From Leptidea sinapis (taxonomy: Eukaryota; Arthropoda; Insecta; Lepidoptera; Pieridae), in the NCBI RefSeq assembly GCF_905404315.1, contig NC_066265.1, forward strand, positions 24,886,501 through 24,950,500: 64,000 nt of DNA. The letters run 5' to 3'. Shown here one piece after another: positions 54,230 through 64,000 of this stretch (within the stretch, counting starts at the first letter, position 1; each line of letters opens with the position of its first letter). The translations under genes were made by a program, and so were the position numbers. The notes beneath the pieces were generated by a model. It was not told the DNA's origin, ran no database searches, and worked only from the letters and a program-made list of their open reading frames with translations.

Positions 54230-56715
54230 GACAGCGAGACATAAGACCACTCACACTTAGATGCGGAGCGCGCAGCAGATGCCACAGTGAATACATATAT
54301 ATATCGTGTAACAGTACTATATCTGACGCTTTCCTGTAACACTAAATAGTAACTAGTAGCCACGCGGTGGTCGCTACTTCAGAGCACCACGAGGAAACAT
54401 AGTACTTAGAATGGCAGTTCAAAGTTAAATATAACGACCAAAATATTCTATTATTGTACTGAAGGATAATAGTATATGAGTAAATAGAAAATAAATACTT
54501 CCATAATTAACAATACAGATGTGTCTAAAGCATGCTTTAAAATCAAATGAAAAAAATTTAGCTACGAAATGAAATAATAAATTACTTTATGTCAAAAAGT
54601 AATTTTTTTTTCAAAGGTGTGTAACGGTTCGCAATGAAAATTTAAATTAACTCGAGTACATAAAATATTCAGAAATTTTTAAAAATCGTAGAATTCTTAC
54701 ATGACACTCTCAGTAGGATACTAAAGGAGCATACCATTATATTATCATCTTTATATTTCTTATTCAGTCATTCAAAATATAAAAACATGTAATAATGAAT
54801 TGCTTAAATAAAAATAGCACTAAACATTGGCGAAACCAGTTCAGATTTCATTCAAAATGAAATATAAATGATCGTCCATTATGAAATTAGCTTAAGTTCA
54901 GGTTCTATCTTACAATATGCGATCAAGTTTTGACATTGCAATATATCTCTAATTTCCCCAGAGGATCACCTGCTATAAGGAAAACGGCTTTTTAATGTTA
55001 CACATATTATTTCTAAAGGATTGTGATGATATCTATCGGTATGTAGGTAAGTTAAGTGCAATAATTTATAATTATGATAACTAAGGTATAACAATATTCA
55101 CTCGAATGTATGATGTAAGATGAAACTGTTAGTATACCTGGCTTACTGGTGTTCAATTTGTACGATTATGAGGGAAAATTTAGTTGTACCCAGTTAATTA
55201 TTTTAAGCAAAAAGGCGTTAATATTTTTTGTCGTAAAAGCGCCACAAGCTAGGACAGTTTATTCTTTTGAACGACAATAAAGTAATCACGACAGAGTTTT
55301 AGGTCGCATACTTCAATGATTTCTACAAAAGTACCAATGCCATATCAAAATCAGATTATTTTTAAGTAAAATTTCGCTGAGAAGAAGCATAAGCATTGTG
55401 GATGAACTCCAATATATATAAATGGTGAGATTGGATTTCAGATTGTAGCTTTTGACATGATGCTGAAGTGCATCAGTTTGAGACAGGATTATTTCCATTA
55501 TTTCCAGAGAGGAGTTGAGATAAATTATATAGGACTAAAAGTAACAGACAAAATGAGAACCATTTTACTAACACAGTAAACCAATGCAAAAGATAACCTT
55601 ATCTGTTCCTCAACCAAGTATCAACCTGAACAACTTCTATGAGCTCTCCCATGTAATATATATAGCAGAGGATGCAGAGATACTCCACTCTCTTGGAAAC
55701 CCTAAATAATCAAGCTAATCGGAGATGACTTAATCGTCAATGATTCGAACATATTTTAAGCAACTTCTTCTTCCTTCTTCCAGGTACAACTAAGCTATGG
55801 AACAAACATCTTTGTTTCAAAATCGACATTTTCCTAAATCCTATAACTAAGTTAATCACAGTTCAGACTTAAAACTACAGTTAACATAATCCCACTTGAT
55901 TGAGACTGAACAGCTTAGATATTATCATATAAATAATATGAAATTCAAACATGACGTAAAGCACTCAAGAGTTTTGTACGAACTTCCAAAACTCCTTATT
56001 GCGTGCTTACGATTTCCCAAGCCTTAATGGGCGAGCTTGATTTTGCTGACAAATAAATATATACGGTTTTTCCCGCAAAAGTAATTGTGAGTGGCCAGTA
56101 GCGGCCAGAATTAGAATATTAAAGTCTGGTTAGTAATTCGGTTTAATTAGTTTAGTATGTAAATTCAATTTAGTTTTTGTATTGCTTGTTTTAGAGGAAA
56201 TGAAAGCTAGATTGTGTCTGTTCTTAAATCATATATTTCTTGTAAGCTGAAGTGAAAGGGCTACCCGTGGATATCGGCAATACCAGGGTTTGATAATATA
56301 TCACCGTTATTCTTTAAGAATTCTTTCACTAAGCGACATAAGTAAAAATTGCCTTACTTTACTTTTAATTAATAACCTCCCACATATAATATTTTGATAA
56401 AATACTTTTTTAAGTACTTAAACGCGTGAAATTGTATCTGTATTTTTTATTAGGCTATTATCCCCCCTCCCCCTAAAAACGTGAGCCTACAAAAGTCACA
56501 AAACGTACTCGTTCTAATCCTTTAATAAAGTAAGCCAAAAATAAACACTTTACGTGACATAAAACACAATACTTTAATATAGTTGAGGTAAGATAGAAAA
56601 GTTAATATTTAATATAATATCATCACCAGATATATGGATTGGCATTCTTCTAGAATGCTTCAGTTTTCAATAAATCTCTGGCATGGACAACGGAACTGTA
56701 GGATGATCCTTACTC
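54230..56715. other. Intergenic, nothing recognised
   Basis: The longest unlabelled stretch. AT-rich, stops in all frames, no repeated words found with other parts of the window. Confidence 0.4.
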
Positions 56716-56719
56716 AGTA

Positions 56720-56832
56720 ATTAAAGGTCAAAAGAAGGGCATTGGTCCTACGACTCCTTTTGTATTGTAGAAGAGTGTGAGCAGAATTGATCAATCACAG
56801 CAGGTGACTGGTAAGCTCGCTTAAAAATAAAA
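56720..56832 (+). mobile_element. LINE 3' end, family B (very degenerate)
   Basis: CCTACGACTCCTTTTGTATT, GAAGAGTGTGAGCAGAATTG, ATCAATCACAGCAGGTGACT, GGTAAGCTCGCTTAAAAATA. Same block order as other B 3' ends with many changes. Confidence 0.5.
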
Positions 56833-57493
56833 AAAATAATTCACAAAATATTTTAATGTATAATATAATATTAATGTTTGATTATCTAAGCAGCCTTTTT
56901 TCTTACAAGACCATTCCAATAAAACACAGTGACCGCCACATAAAACGCAACATCTTGAATATAATTCAATTTGCTGGTGAATTTTACTCAGCAATAAATA
57001 TTACCGGCTACGTTTGTGGCCATACAAGGGTAACTGGCATGCAACACGATAAACTCCGACTTAACATAAAAGTAGCTGACTTTCTTCAAGCAATAAAAAG
57101 GAACGCCCTAAGCTGTGCGTGACCACAATAAAGCCCATGAAAATTCATATTTATTTTCGTCTTAAATGTTTAAACATGTCAAGCTCGACTTTAAAAAGAT
57201 TATATTTTAATTAATTCAAATTAAGGCAAGAACGTACGCGGTGAATTAAGTTCGTTAAAAATTATTATTCTTACTATATGGTCGGCCATGCGGGATTAAT
57301 TTTGTAACAATCTATTTTGTGTCGTTTTCTTATATTAAAAATACTGGTTCTGGTTCGATCTCCGCCCGTCACTTACCACTAAGTGTTAGATGTTCTGAAA
57401 ACAGTAATAAAATTACATTTTTATCACGAATCGTAATTCTGTGATCAAAGTTTTGGAATACAAACCGAATACTGTACATTACGCTATATTTTG
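56833..57493. other. Intergenic, nothing recognised
   Basis: An 88-codon frame at 56856-57122 has no recognised domain. The stretch GTTTGTGGCCATACAAGGGT onward is a little GC-richer. Confidence 0.4.
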
Positions 57494-57699
57494 TACTTAG
57501 ATAATAGAATCTCTTGCAATTAGACAACCGATAGAAACAGGCCAGAAATATTAGTTTAGTGTGCGTGACAAGCTACGTCTTACACACGCGATTTGTATGA
57601 CACATTGTGTTAGTGTGCGTGAATTACAAATAATAGAGGTTAGTTCTAAGCTCATTTTATTTCGACGTTTTCACAGCTGTCGTAGTCTACCTAGACGTA
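57494..57699 (-). mobile_element. Element D, full length
   Basis: TACTTAGATAATAGAATCTC to GTCTACCTAGACGTA, with TTAGTTTAGTGTGCGTGACA and ACACGCGATTTGTATGACAC inside. Confidence 0.82.
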
Positions 57700-57800
57700 A
57701 AAATGACCTAAGATTTTGTACAAATTTCGAAAGGGATTTTAAGGAGTTTATCTTTCAGATTGATTATGTTCACAGTCAAATAAGAATCTTAAAACTTATA

Positions 57801-58531
57801 TACAGGTTGTCCCAAAGTTATGTGACATGAAGGGAAAGTACCTTAAATATCGAAGATAGGCTATTTTACTGAAAGAAGACTTTATGTTATTTTTAAAAGT
57901 TAGTAATTCTGCATTCAAAGATTTTATAAAAATTACTTGCCTCGTCTGGGAATCGAACCGACTTAAATGTAAAAAAAAACACCCCTACTCTTATGATGCC
58001 AATCGAAAGAATGGCCAAAACCTAATAACTCTTCCAAAATAACATAGTATTTTAAAAGAAAGTAGACAATTAAGTGGGTAAATTTTTAATTAATTAATTA
58101 ATTAAATGCTCAAAATGTGATCCCTCTCGTCTTACGCAAATCGCCAGTCTTTTAATGAGTCCGCTGCCTGTTGATTTTCTTGTAATTTTATGGTGAATAC
58201 TCGATATGATATGGCACAAGTATGTTTGTAACTCGCCCACGTTCTCGTATCGTTTTTTGTAAAGCATGTCTTTCACGTATCCCCATGTGAACTTAAGAAG
58301 AGTTATTAGTTTTTGACCATTCTTTCGATTGGCATTATTAAAGTAGGGGATTATTTTTTTTACATTTCAGTCGGTTCGAAACGCAGACGAGTCAAGTAAT
58401 TTTTAGAAAATCTTTGAATAAAGAAGTACTAACTTTTAAAAATAACATAAAGTCTTCTTTCAGTAAAATAGCCTATCTTCGATATTTAAGGTACTTTCCC
58501 TTCATGTCCCATAACTTTGGGACACCCTGTA
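57801..58531 (-). mobile_element. Tc1/mariner-type element, internally deleted, long TIRs, TA TSD
   Basis: 731 bp between TA dinucleotides (57799-57800 and 58532-58533). The ends TACAGGTTGTCCCAAAGTTA and, on the other strand, TACAGGGTGTCCCAAAGTTA start inverted arms of about 240 bp (57801-58044 and 58292-58531), nearly identical over the outer 105 bp. The centre encodes the transposase tail on -. Too short for an active transposase. Confidence 0.88.
58094..58276 (-). pseudogene. Transposase C-terminal remnant
   Basis: 60 codons: MKDMLYKKRYENVGELQTYL, CHIISSIHHKITRKSTGSGL, IKRLAICVRREGSHFEHLIN, stop. The ending, a helix then R.....GSHFEHLI, is what I know from the C-termini of Tc1/mariner-like (DDE/DDD) insect transposases. 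The DDE core is missing: the inverted arms close in directly on this piece. Confidence 0.7.
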
Positions 58532-58536
58532 TAATA

Positions 58537-58768
58537 CTAGCGGACCCGAAAGACTTTGTTCTCTACACATGTGTTAAATTTCTAAAATCGGTCCAGACGT
58601 TAGGAGGCGATCACTGATATACGTAGGAGAATTATCTGTCGACTGTATTGAGAATCTAAACCAATCTCAAATTCACTGAAACACTCTAAAAAAATCATCG
58701 AAATCGGTCCAGACGGTTAGGAGGAGTTCACTGTCAACACACGTACAGAAGAATTATATTTATAAAGA
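58537..58768 (-). mobile_element. Helitron-like element
   Basis: On -, starts TC at 58768 (TCTTTATAAATATAATTCTT) and ends TTCGGGTCCGCTAG at 58537. ATCGGTCCAGACG(G)TTAGGAG occurs twice (58589 and 58705), an internal duplication. It begins 4 bp after the TSD of the mariner-type element. Confidence 0.68.
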
Positions 58769-59655
58769 TAATTAATATGAATACATATTGTATAAAACCA
58801 GATATTATGACGATATTGAATGAATTTTAAGTGATTCTTAACTAAATTATACTTTATTAAATAAATTGCTTCAATATCAAGCCATTATAATAATCTTCAA
58901 TATGACATCAAATCTACAGAATATAGACCTGAGTGTTCCATAAATAGAATTAAGTGATGTGGAAATATTCACCCGCTTGTAAGATGTAATAAAAATAGCA
59001 CTAAATATTTCCGTGAATCTTCCGGTAAATAATTGAATAAAAAGGTATCTCGTGGGAGTTACCAGAAGACATAATCATCAATCAATCAAACGTCAATGAT
59101 TGGCAGTAAGCACTTACAATCCGTACTTTTGAATGTGATAATTGAATTGAAACATTGACAGAATCATTACCTGAGTTAGGATTTTCTACATCATATTTTT
59201 CCTTAGGCATGTAACTGTAAGGAAATGCTGCGGATGTTCATGGTATTTTTGTGTTCCAAAAGTTGTCAATTGTAGTAATTTATCAAATGTGACCAAGAGC
59301 TGTTTGATTTGATACCAGCCGCTGAATTCCACCACCAGTCACCGTCAAAATGCTTAATATCACCAGCATCACGTTGAGGCCTGGCACTCAGAACCACGCT
59401 TTTTGGAAATTTCTTGCCTTGCACACCCACTTTGAGGAATCAGCTACCGGCAAGTATTTTACCAAACCATTACGACTTAGTGACCTCTTAGGACCACTGA
59501 CCACCAAAAAATTAAAAAAAAAATAAGTTGATAAACATCGCAACTCTTACCTCAAAATACATTTTATATTATATGAATATAAAGTATGCTCAAGAAGAAC
59601 GACTGTTGCCTCTCAGTATATTCTTGATAATGTTATGTATGTGCATAGGCATATA
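58769..59655. other. Intergenic, nothing firm
   Basis: The stretch 59320-59480 is GC-richer (TGAGGCCTGGCACTCAGAAC, AGCTACCGGCAAGTATTTTA) and may be a LINE remnant, but I cannot confirm a frame. Confidence 0.4.
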
Positions 59656-59656
59656 A

Positions 59657-60063
59657 GTGAATTTGCTAATGCCTACTACTCGGCTAAGCCGACTTAGTAA
59701 GTTTTTTGTGGAGCGTTGTATAACGTTGTATAGTATTAACAAAAAGATCCCAGATAATGTTCAAAACAAATGTATTACGAAATTCAAAATTGTTCAAAAA
59801 CGTTTCTTAATGATACCACTGATTGGGAATAGAGCGACCGCCCACAGGATATCGAATAATAAGTTTCATTGTATGATTTTACATTGTAATCATATCTTTA
59901 TATAAAAAAGAAGCCCGAGAAAGCCCGAAGAAGTCTGTGTTTGTTGCGCCCGTTCTTCTCAGGTCTGAGGCATACCGTTAGGAATGTGTGGTAGTTTTAG
60001 ACTTTCAATGAGTGATTCTATATCCTATTTTGAATAAAAATATTTGAATTTGAGTTTGAAATT
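59657..60063 (+). mobile_element. LINE C-terminus and 3' end with TTTGAA tail
   Basis: The frame from 59657 contains ERCITLYSINKKIPDNVQNK then CITKFKIVQKRF, like the final residues of jockey/CR1-type ORF2 (N.IPDNVQNKC..KFK..VKKRL). It is followed by GTTGCGCCCGTTCTTCTCAG, GTCTGAGGC, then AAATATTTGAATTTGAGTTT and GAAATTGAA. It is the sense-strand counterpart of 1945-2095. Confidence 0.65.
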
Positions 60064-62035
60064 GAAAGAAGTAACTGGACGTGCTATTTTATAGGTTAGC
60101 TAAAGTTTAAGGCTCCTGCATAGGTCTTACAATGAAATACCAGATGGAACTAGCACACTGAGCACAAATTTAAAGTAAAACTTACTATACTATAGTAGAT
60201 TATATATAGGATAATGATGCATGGTTCTCGTCTGGTTTTGCGCAGGCCACCTTATATTGTATAATATTATATTAAAAGTAGGATATATTGTTGTATGTCT
60301 TAAAAGATGGGCTGCGAGTTTCTTATCAGTTCTTCTCCCCATATCAAAGCCCCCTTACGAACTGATGTAACTTCATGACGTTTACCAAGTGTTGTTGCAA
60401 TATGTTACTGTCACTCCTTATGGTAAGTAAATAATTTTCTAGTTCATAAGAGATTGAAATATTTGTTAAGTATGATGTATTCTCTATTCTTTCATAAAAA
60501 TTTGATGCTAGATCTGGGCTTAGCACATCAATAACTATCAACGACTACGGAAAAAGCTACTAACTCTTGCTTCCGTAAAAATACTGCGTCATAAAATATT
60601 TTCATTTGTTGAACACTTGAACGTTGGGACAATTCACTGGCTGAGAGGTCGTTTATAGTCCTCTTTGAATTTTTGAAATGTTTACAATGTCTCTCTAAAA
60701 TATGCACAGTTCAGCTTTATATTGTTTTTTGTAACCTTTTCAGGATAAAGTTAGATTAGAATTCGTCATCATTCACATAATAAATTGTCATTGCTTATCT
60801 GTAGTTCGAGAACTATCTCTACACGCTCGTGTAAGCGCGGGTATTATATTATATACCTATAATATATACCTTATATACCTCCATGGTTGACTATACAGAA
60901 AAAATTTAATGAATTTTACAGACTTCCCCTATAACGTCTTTTCGTATTACATGATTTCAATATAGGGTATAACACGGATATTTCTTAATATAATCCGGGT
61001 ATTTCTGTACTGTGAAATTTATAATGGTTTGTACAGTTCATAATTAATAATCAAACGGATACTACATTATTACCAAAAATAAATTTTAATTGTAAAATCC
61101 CTAAACGTACAGTTTGTACCAACAACATATTTAAAGATAATCGTAGCCGTAGTAATCGGAGTGATATGCTAGGTTAGTACACCTAGCATATCACTCCTGC
61201 ATCAATCGTATTTGTCGCCAATTTAATACAGTTTCTCAAAATAATCAGCAACTCAATTTATTTAATTCCACATCAACCTGCTTTCGTCATAATGTCATTG
61301 ACTCCCTGCGTAAGGGAGCTAATTTTTAGAAATTACTATTATTTATGTTACACTACTTTAAATAATCTGTATGTCTCTATATCTTTTGTACATGCCAGTT
61401 ATTGATATTTTTGCTGTGTGTCTTTTCGTTTTAAGTCTCCTTGTTGATATTTTTACATTTGTGCACAAATATTATTGGTTTGTCGAATAAAGTAAAGAAA
61501 TAATTAGCTACGCGTACCTTTACACGAGTGTCAATTGTGTTATGACAACATTTATTTATTTTATTAAATTTGTGTGTTAAAACCTTAATAGAATATAACA
61601 CCGAACGACTCTACGCGTGATAGGGGGATTACATGTATTCTGTAATAGGCAAACGATTTAGGCGTCTTACGTTAATAACATTCCAGCTTCTACACTTTCA
61701 GCTGCAGGTGAAAATTATTTTTCGAAGTGTTTTAGCAAAACTCAGCGGAAATAACACTAAGGATCATCTTTATAATCGTTTTTTTTGTTATATCAAACAA
61801 TATATGTTGTGTACATAGAAATACTGCGATACATACCTTAAATATATTATATAGATGTCACTTCAAATTATAAAGGTAGAAAACTGATCAACTTTATGGT
61901 ATAGTAAAGATGTGTTGGTGTGCGTGCACGTCGTAATAAATTACTATCATATTTTTTGTCCCTATAACGCAATATTTTTAGTGGAAAAAGAGGACAAACG
62001 AGCGTAATGGTAATAAGAAATATAACTTCATCCAT
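60064..62035. other. Intergenic, nothing firm apart from one hairpin
   Basis: AT-rich. GGGCTGCGAGTTTCTTATCA near 60309 resembles the GTTTCTTACCACTTC LINE block but has no tail. Confidence 0.4.
61158..61197. repeat. Perfect 16-bp hairpin
   Basis: GGAGTGATATGCTAGG, an 8-nt spacer TTAGTACA, then CCTAGCATATCACTCC. No poly-T follows, so it does not look like a simple terminator. Confidence 0.9.
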
Positions 62036-62039
62036 CTCC

Positions 62040-62341
62040 ACCTCTAATTCCACCATCGCACGACACGCCACAATAGGATATCATCCCCACCATCTGGATG
62101 TGGCAGTCCTCCACAGTGCGGTTTTCAAGGAGCTTTCTTTTACTACAAAGCTGTGGAATGAGCTTCCTTGTGTGGTGTTTCCGGGACGATACAACATGGG
62201 TACCTTCAAAAAAGCACGTACACCTTCCTCAAAGGCCAGCAACGATCCTGTGATTCCTCTGGTATTGCAGGAGAATGTGGGTGGCGGTGATCACTCAACA
62301 ACAGACAGTACGCTCGTTTGTCCTCTTTTCCATAAAAAAAA
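62040..62341 (+). mobile_element. LINE 3' end, family B
   Basis: TTCCACCATCGCACGACACG, ATCATCCCCACCATCTGGAT, GTGCGGTTTTCAAGGAGCTT, TACTACAAAGCTGTGGAATG, then GGGTGGCGGTGATCACTCAA and GTACGCTCGTTTGTCCTCTT, poly-A. Residues TTKLWNELPCVVFPGRYNMG in one frame. Confidence 0.78.
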
Positions 62342-62765
62342 ACCTCATAAAATTATTCAATTATATGAAGGCTAAGTTACAATGTTTTCTAAGTAAATAA
62401 ACTTGAGAAAGAGCTCTGACTTGCTAAGATATTGAGGTCAGTATGCTTATTAGATATTAATGTGGAAGTATTGTGTGGTTAATAAAGTATTCCCGAATGT
62501 CTGTACCCTTTTGTCCTACGAGCCTTAATTTCCCTTGGGCTATTTGCTCCCTCGACTAGTAAACTCTTAAAATGTCGATATTAAGTTGAGACGAAGTTAT
62601 TTGTACATACATTGACAAAATAATATATTGCTATTTGGCAAGAATATTAAATAAAACATCTTAACCAAATATCACAATGTAACATTTTGTGTGTTACAAT
62701 AATTTATTAATTTATACTTTTAATTAAAAATATGGATCCCTTCAGGCGTTTCAACCCAACTCACC
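62342..62765. other. Intergenic, nothing recognised
   Basis: AT-rich sequence without recognised features. Confidence 0.4.
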
Positions 62766-62769
62766 AATG

Positions 62770-63115
62770 TAAATTATTATTACTAAGACTGTGACTGACT
62801 GTCTGTCTGTCTGTGAACGGTATCTTAAAAACCACGACAGATATAGAGGTGTAACTTAACAGTATGTGTATTGCTGCTATAACAACAAATAATAAAATCA
62901 AAATGGCCATCATGCTATTCTTTTATTTGAGTCTCAGTTCGAAGTTTGGGGAGCTACAAAATTTATTTTTATTTTTTCTATTTTTGTGTGAAAACCTTAA
63001 TGCGGTTCACAGAATAAATCTTACTTACCAAGTTCAACAGAATAGTAAGAACAGACAGACAGACATGAGGAATTCATAAGGGCTCCGTTCTATGCCATTT
63101 GGCTACGGAACCCTA
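62770..63115 (-). repeat. Insect dispersed repeat ending in AGGGTTCCGTAGCC
   Basis: On - it starts TTTTTAGGGTTCCGTAGCCA, AATGGCATAGAACGGAGCCC, then CATGTCTGTCTGTCTGTTCT, AACTTGGTAAGTAAGATTTA, TTCTGTGAACCGCATTAAGG. I recall this as a very widespread insect repeat. (TGTC)n/(CAGA)n tracts near both ends (62796-62812, 63051-63064) face each other. The open frame 62864-63079 on + is not supported as a gene. Confidence 0.65.
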
Positions 63116-64000
63116 AAAATGGCTACGAAACAAACTGAATCACTGGGCGCATCTGTACATTTTTCAAAAATTTTATAATATTAAATTAGTTATCTTAGTT
63201 TACTAAAATAATTAAGTGAGTAAGAAAGTTTGATTCCAATCAGATATTAGGAAGTTAATTAAATACATTCTAATGACATTTAACCGCCAAAATATATTTG
63301 ACGCGGTCTAAAAACAAGTCGTGTTTGAGATAATTATTGAGTATGTCGAAATAAATAAAACAGATATATTTGTCGCCAAATATTCTTATGAAGTCACAAA
63401 TGACAAAATTATCGAAACTGAATCTTATTAAAAACTAACAACAGAAATATCAAAAAATTATAATTATCTCTAGCAGATAGAAGAACGTAAGTTGCACTAA
63501 AAAAAACTTGAACATTAAGTGTGCATTTTTGAATATTTTGGAATGGTTTCGCACGAATTGCTTTATTTATCGGCATAGTAGTACTAGCTGGCATTTATGT
63601 GGTTAAATACAATATTCATTTATTGCGCTATTATTATTGTACACAAAAAATGACAATTTATATTACATAAAAAATTTACACTTTAGAACTATTACAATTA
63701 TTTTACATTAAATGTATACAAAAAACTTTATCTCTCAGAAAAATCACTTTTCATCCATAATTTCAACGACTGTCTTACGAATTTTTGATCAGGTCACGTG
63801 TCCTCACGCGAGTTTAACATTTTATACCCATCCCAAGAAAAGTGGTCAAACTACTAAAGAAATTTTCACTTCATAAAATTTCAAGAGTCTCGTGCTAGAA
63901 TTTGGCGAGTGAACGCCTCCTGAGGATGTCTCGTGTCATGCGAATTTAATTGATTGAAGACGAGTCTTAACGGAATTTATATTCAAGAAGGCTCACAACA
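63116..64000. other. Intergenic, nothing firm
   Basis: AT-rich. GAACGCCTCCTGAGGATGTC near 63911 looks like a fragment of a dispersed repeat but no second copy is in this window. Confidence 0.4.

Noticed and set aside
58094..58276. Stand-alone small gene on the minus strand
   Set aside because: It is the C-terminal tail of a transposase enclosed by the arms of a TIR element.
62864..63079. 71-codon frame with a hydrophobic stretch
   Set aside because: It lies within the dispersed AGGGTTCCGTAGCC repeat, on the strand opposite to its usual orientation.

Overview
This window looks like AT-rich, non-coding chromosomal DNA from an insect, most probably a moth or butterfly. The evidence is the absence of any convincing intact host gene, abundant short degenerate ORFs, and many dispersed repeats of types I recognise from Lepidoptera: Helitron-derived elements ending in GGGTCAGCTAG, LINE 3' ends with a conserved GGCGGTGATCACTTAACACC-type block, a roughly 300-bp repeat containing GCGGCACT and GGTACCCATAATCTAGCC, and insect LINE tails made of TTTGAT, TTTGAA or TTTGAC units. 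These names come from memory of family features, not from a search. Repeat letters (A to F, H) are labels used only in this report.

Layout. Positions 1-2886 and 7277-9376 are two direct copies of one segment, about 7.3 kb apart. Each holds a short tandem array, a LINE 3' end and a Helitron. The second copy has lost about 0.8 kb at a palindromic, templated junction. From 3.2 to 17 kb are scattered LINE, Helitron and tRNA-like elements, a 42-bp minisatellite (2.9 kb) and a roughly 0.2-kb tandem array (11.0-11.9 kb). From 17.5 to 21.3 kb a nearly full-length but decayed RTE-type LINE lies inside a small inverted-repeat element (family C). From 21.3 to 26.9 kb are family D inverted-repeat elements, Helitrons and LINE fragments.

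The best-defined element is a complete 2.9-kb PIF/Harbinger transposon at 26948-29868, with a TAA target duplication and TIRs of about 60 bp. It has two interdigitated antisense genes: a DDE transposase on + and a MADF-domain protein on -, with an exon of each lying in the intron of the other. Both genes now carry frameshifts. From 30 to 57 kb the window is again a mosaic of repeats A, B, D, E, F and H, LINE fragments (including a jockey-like reverse-transcriptase 3' fragment on - at 47.9-48.8 kb) and simple repeats. At 57801-58531 is an internally deleted Tc1/mariner-type element with arms of about 240 bp and TA target duplications, next to a Helitron. The last 6 kb hold a LINE 3' end, one more B copy and a dispersed repeat ending in AGGGTTCCGTAGCC.

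The genes here do not form a host pathway. The only cooperating pair is the Harbinger transposase and its MADF partner, which in this superfamily act together in transposition. Long stretches between the elements hold nothing I can name.
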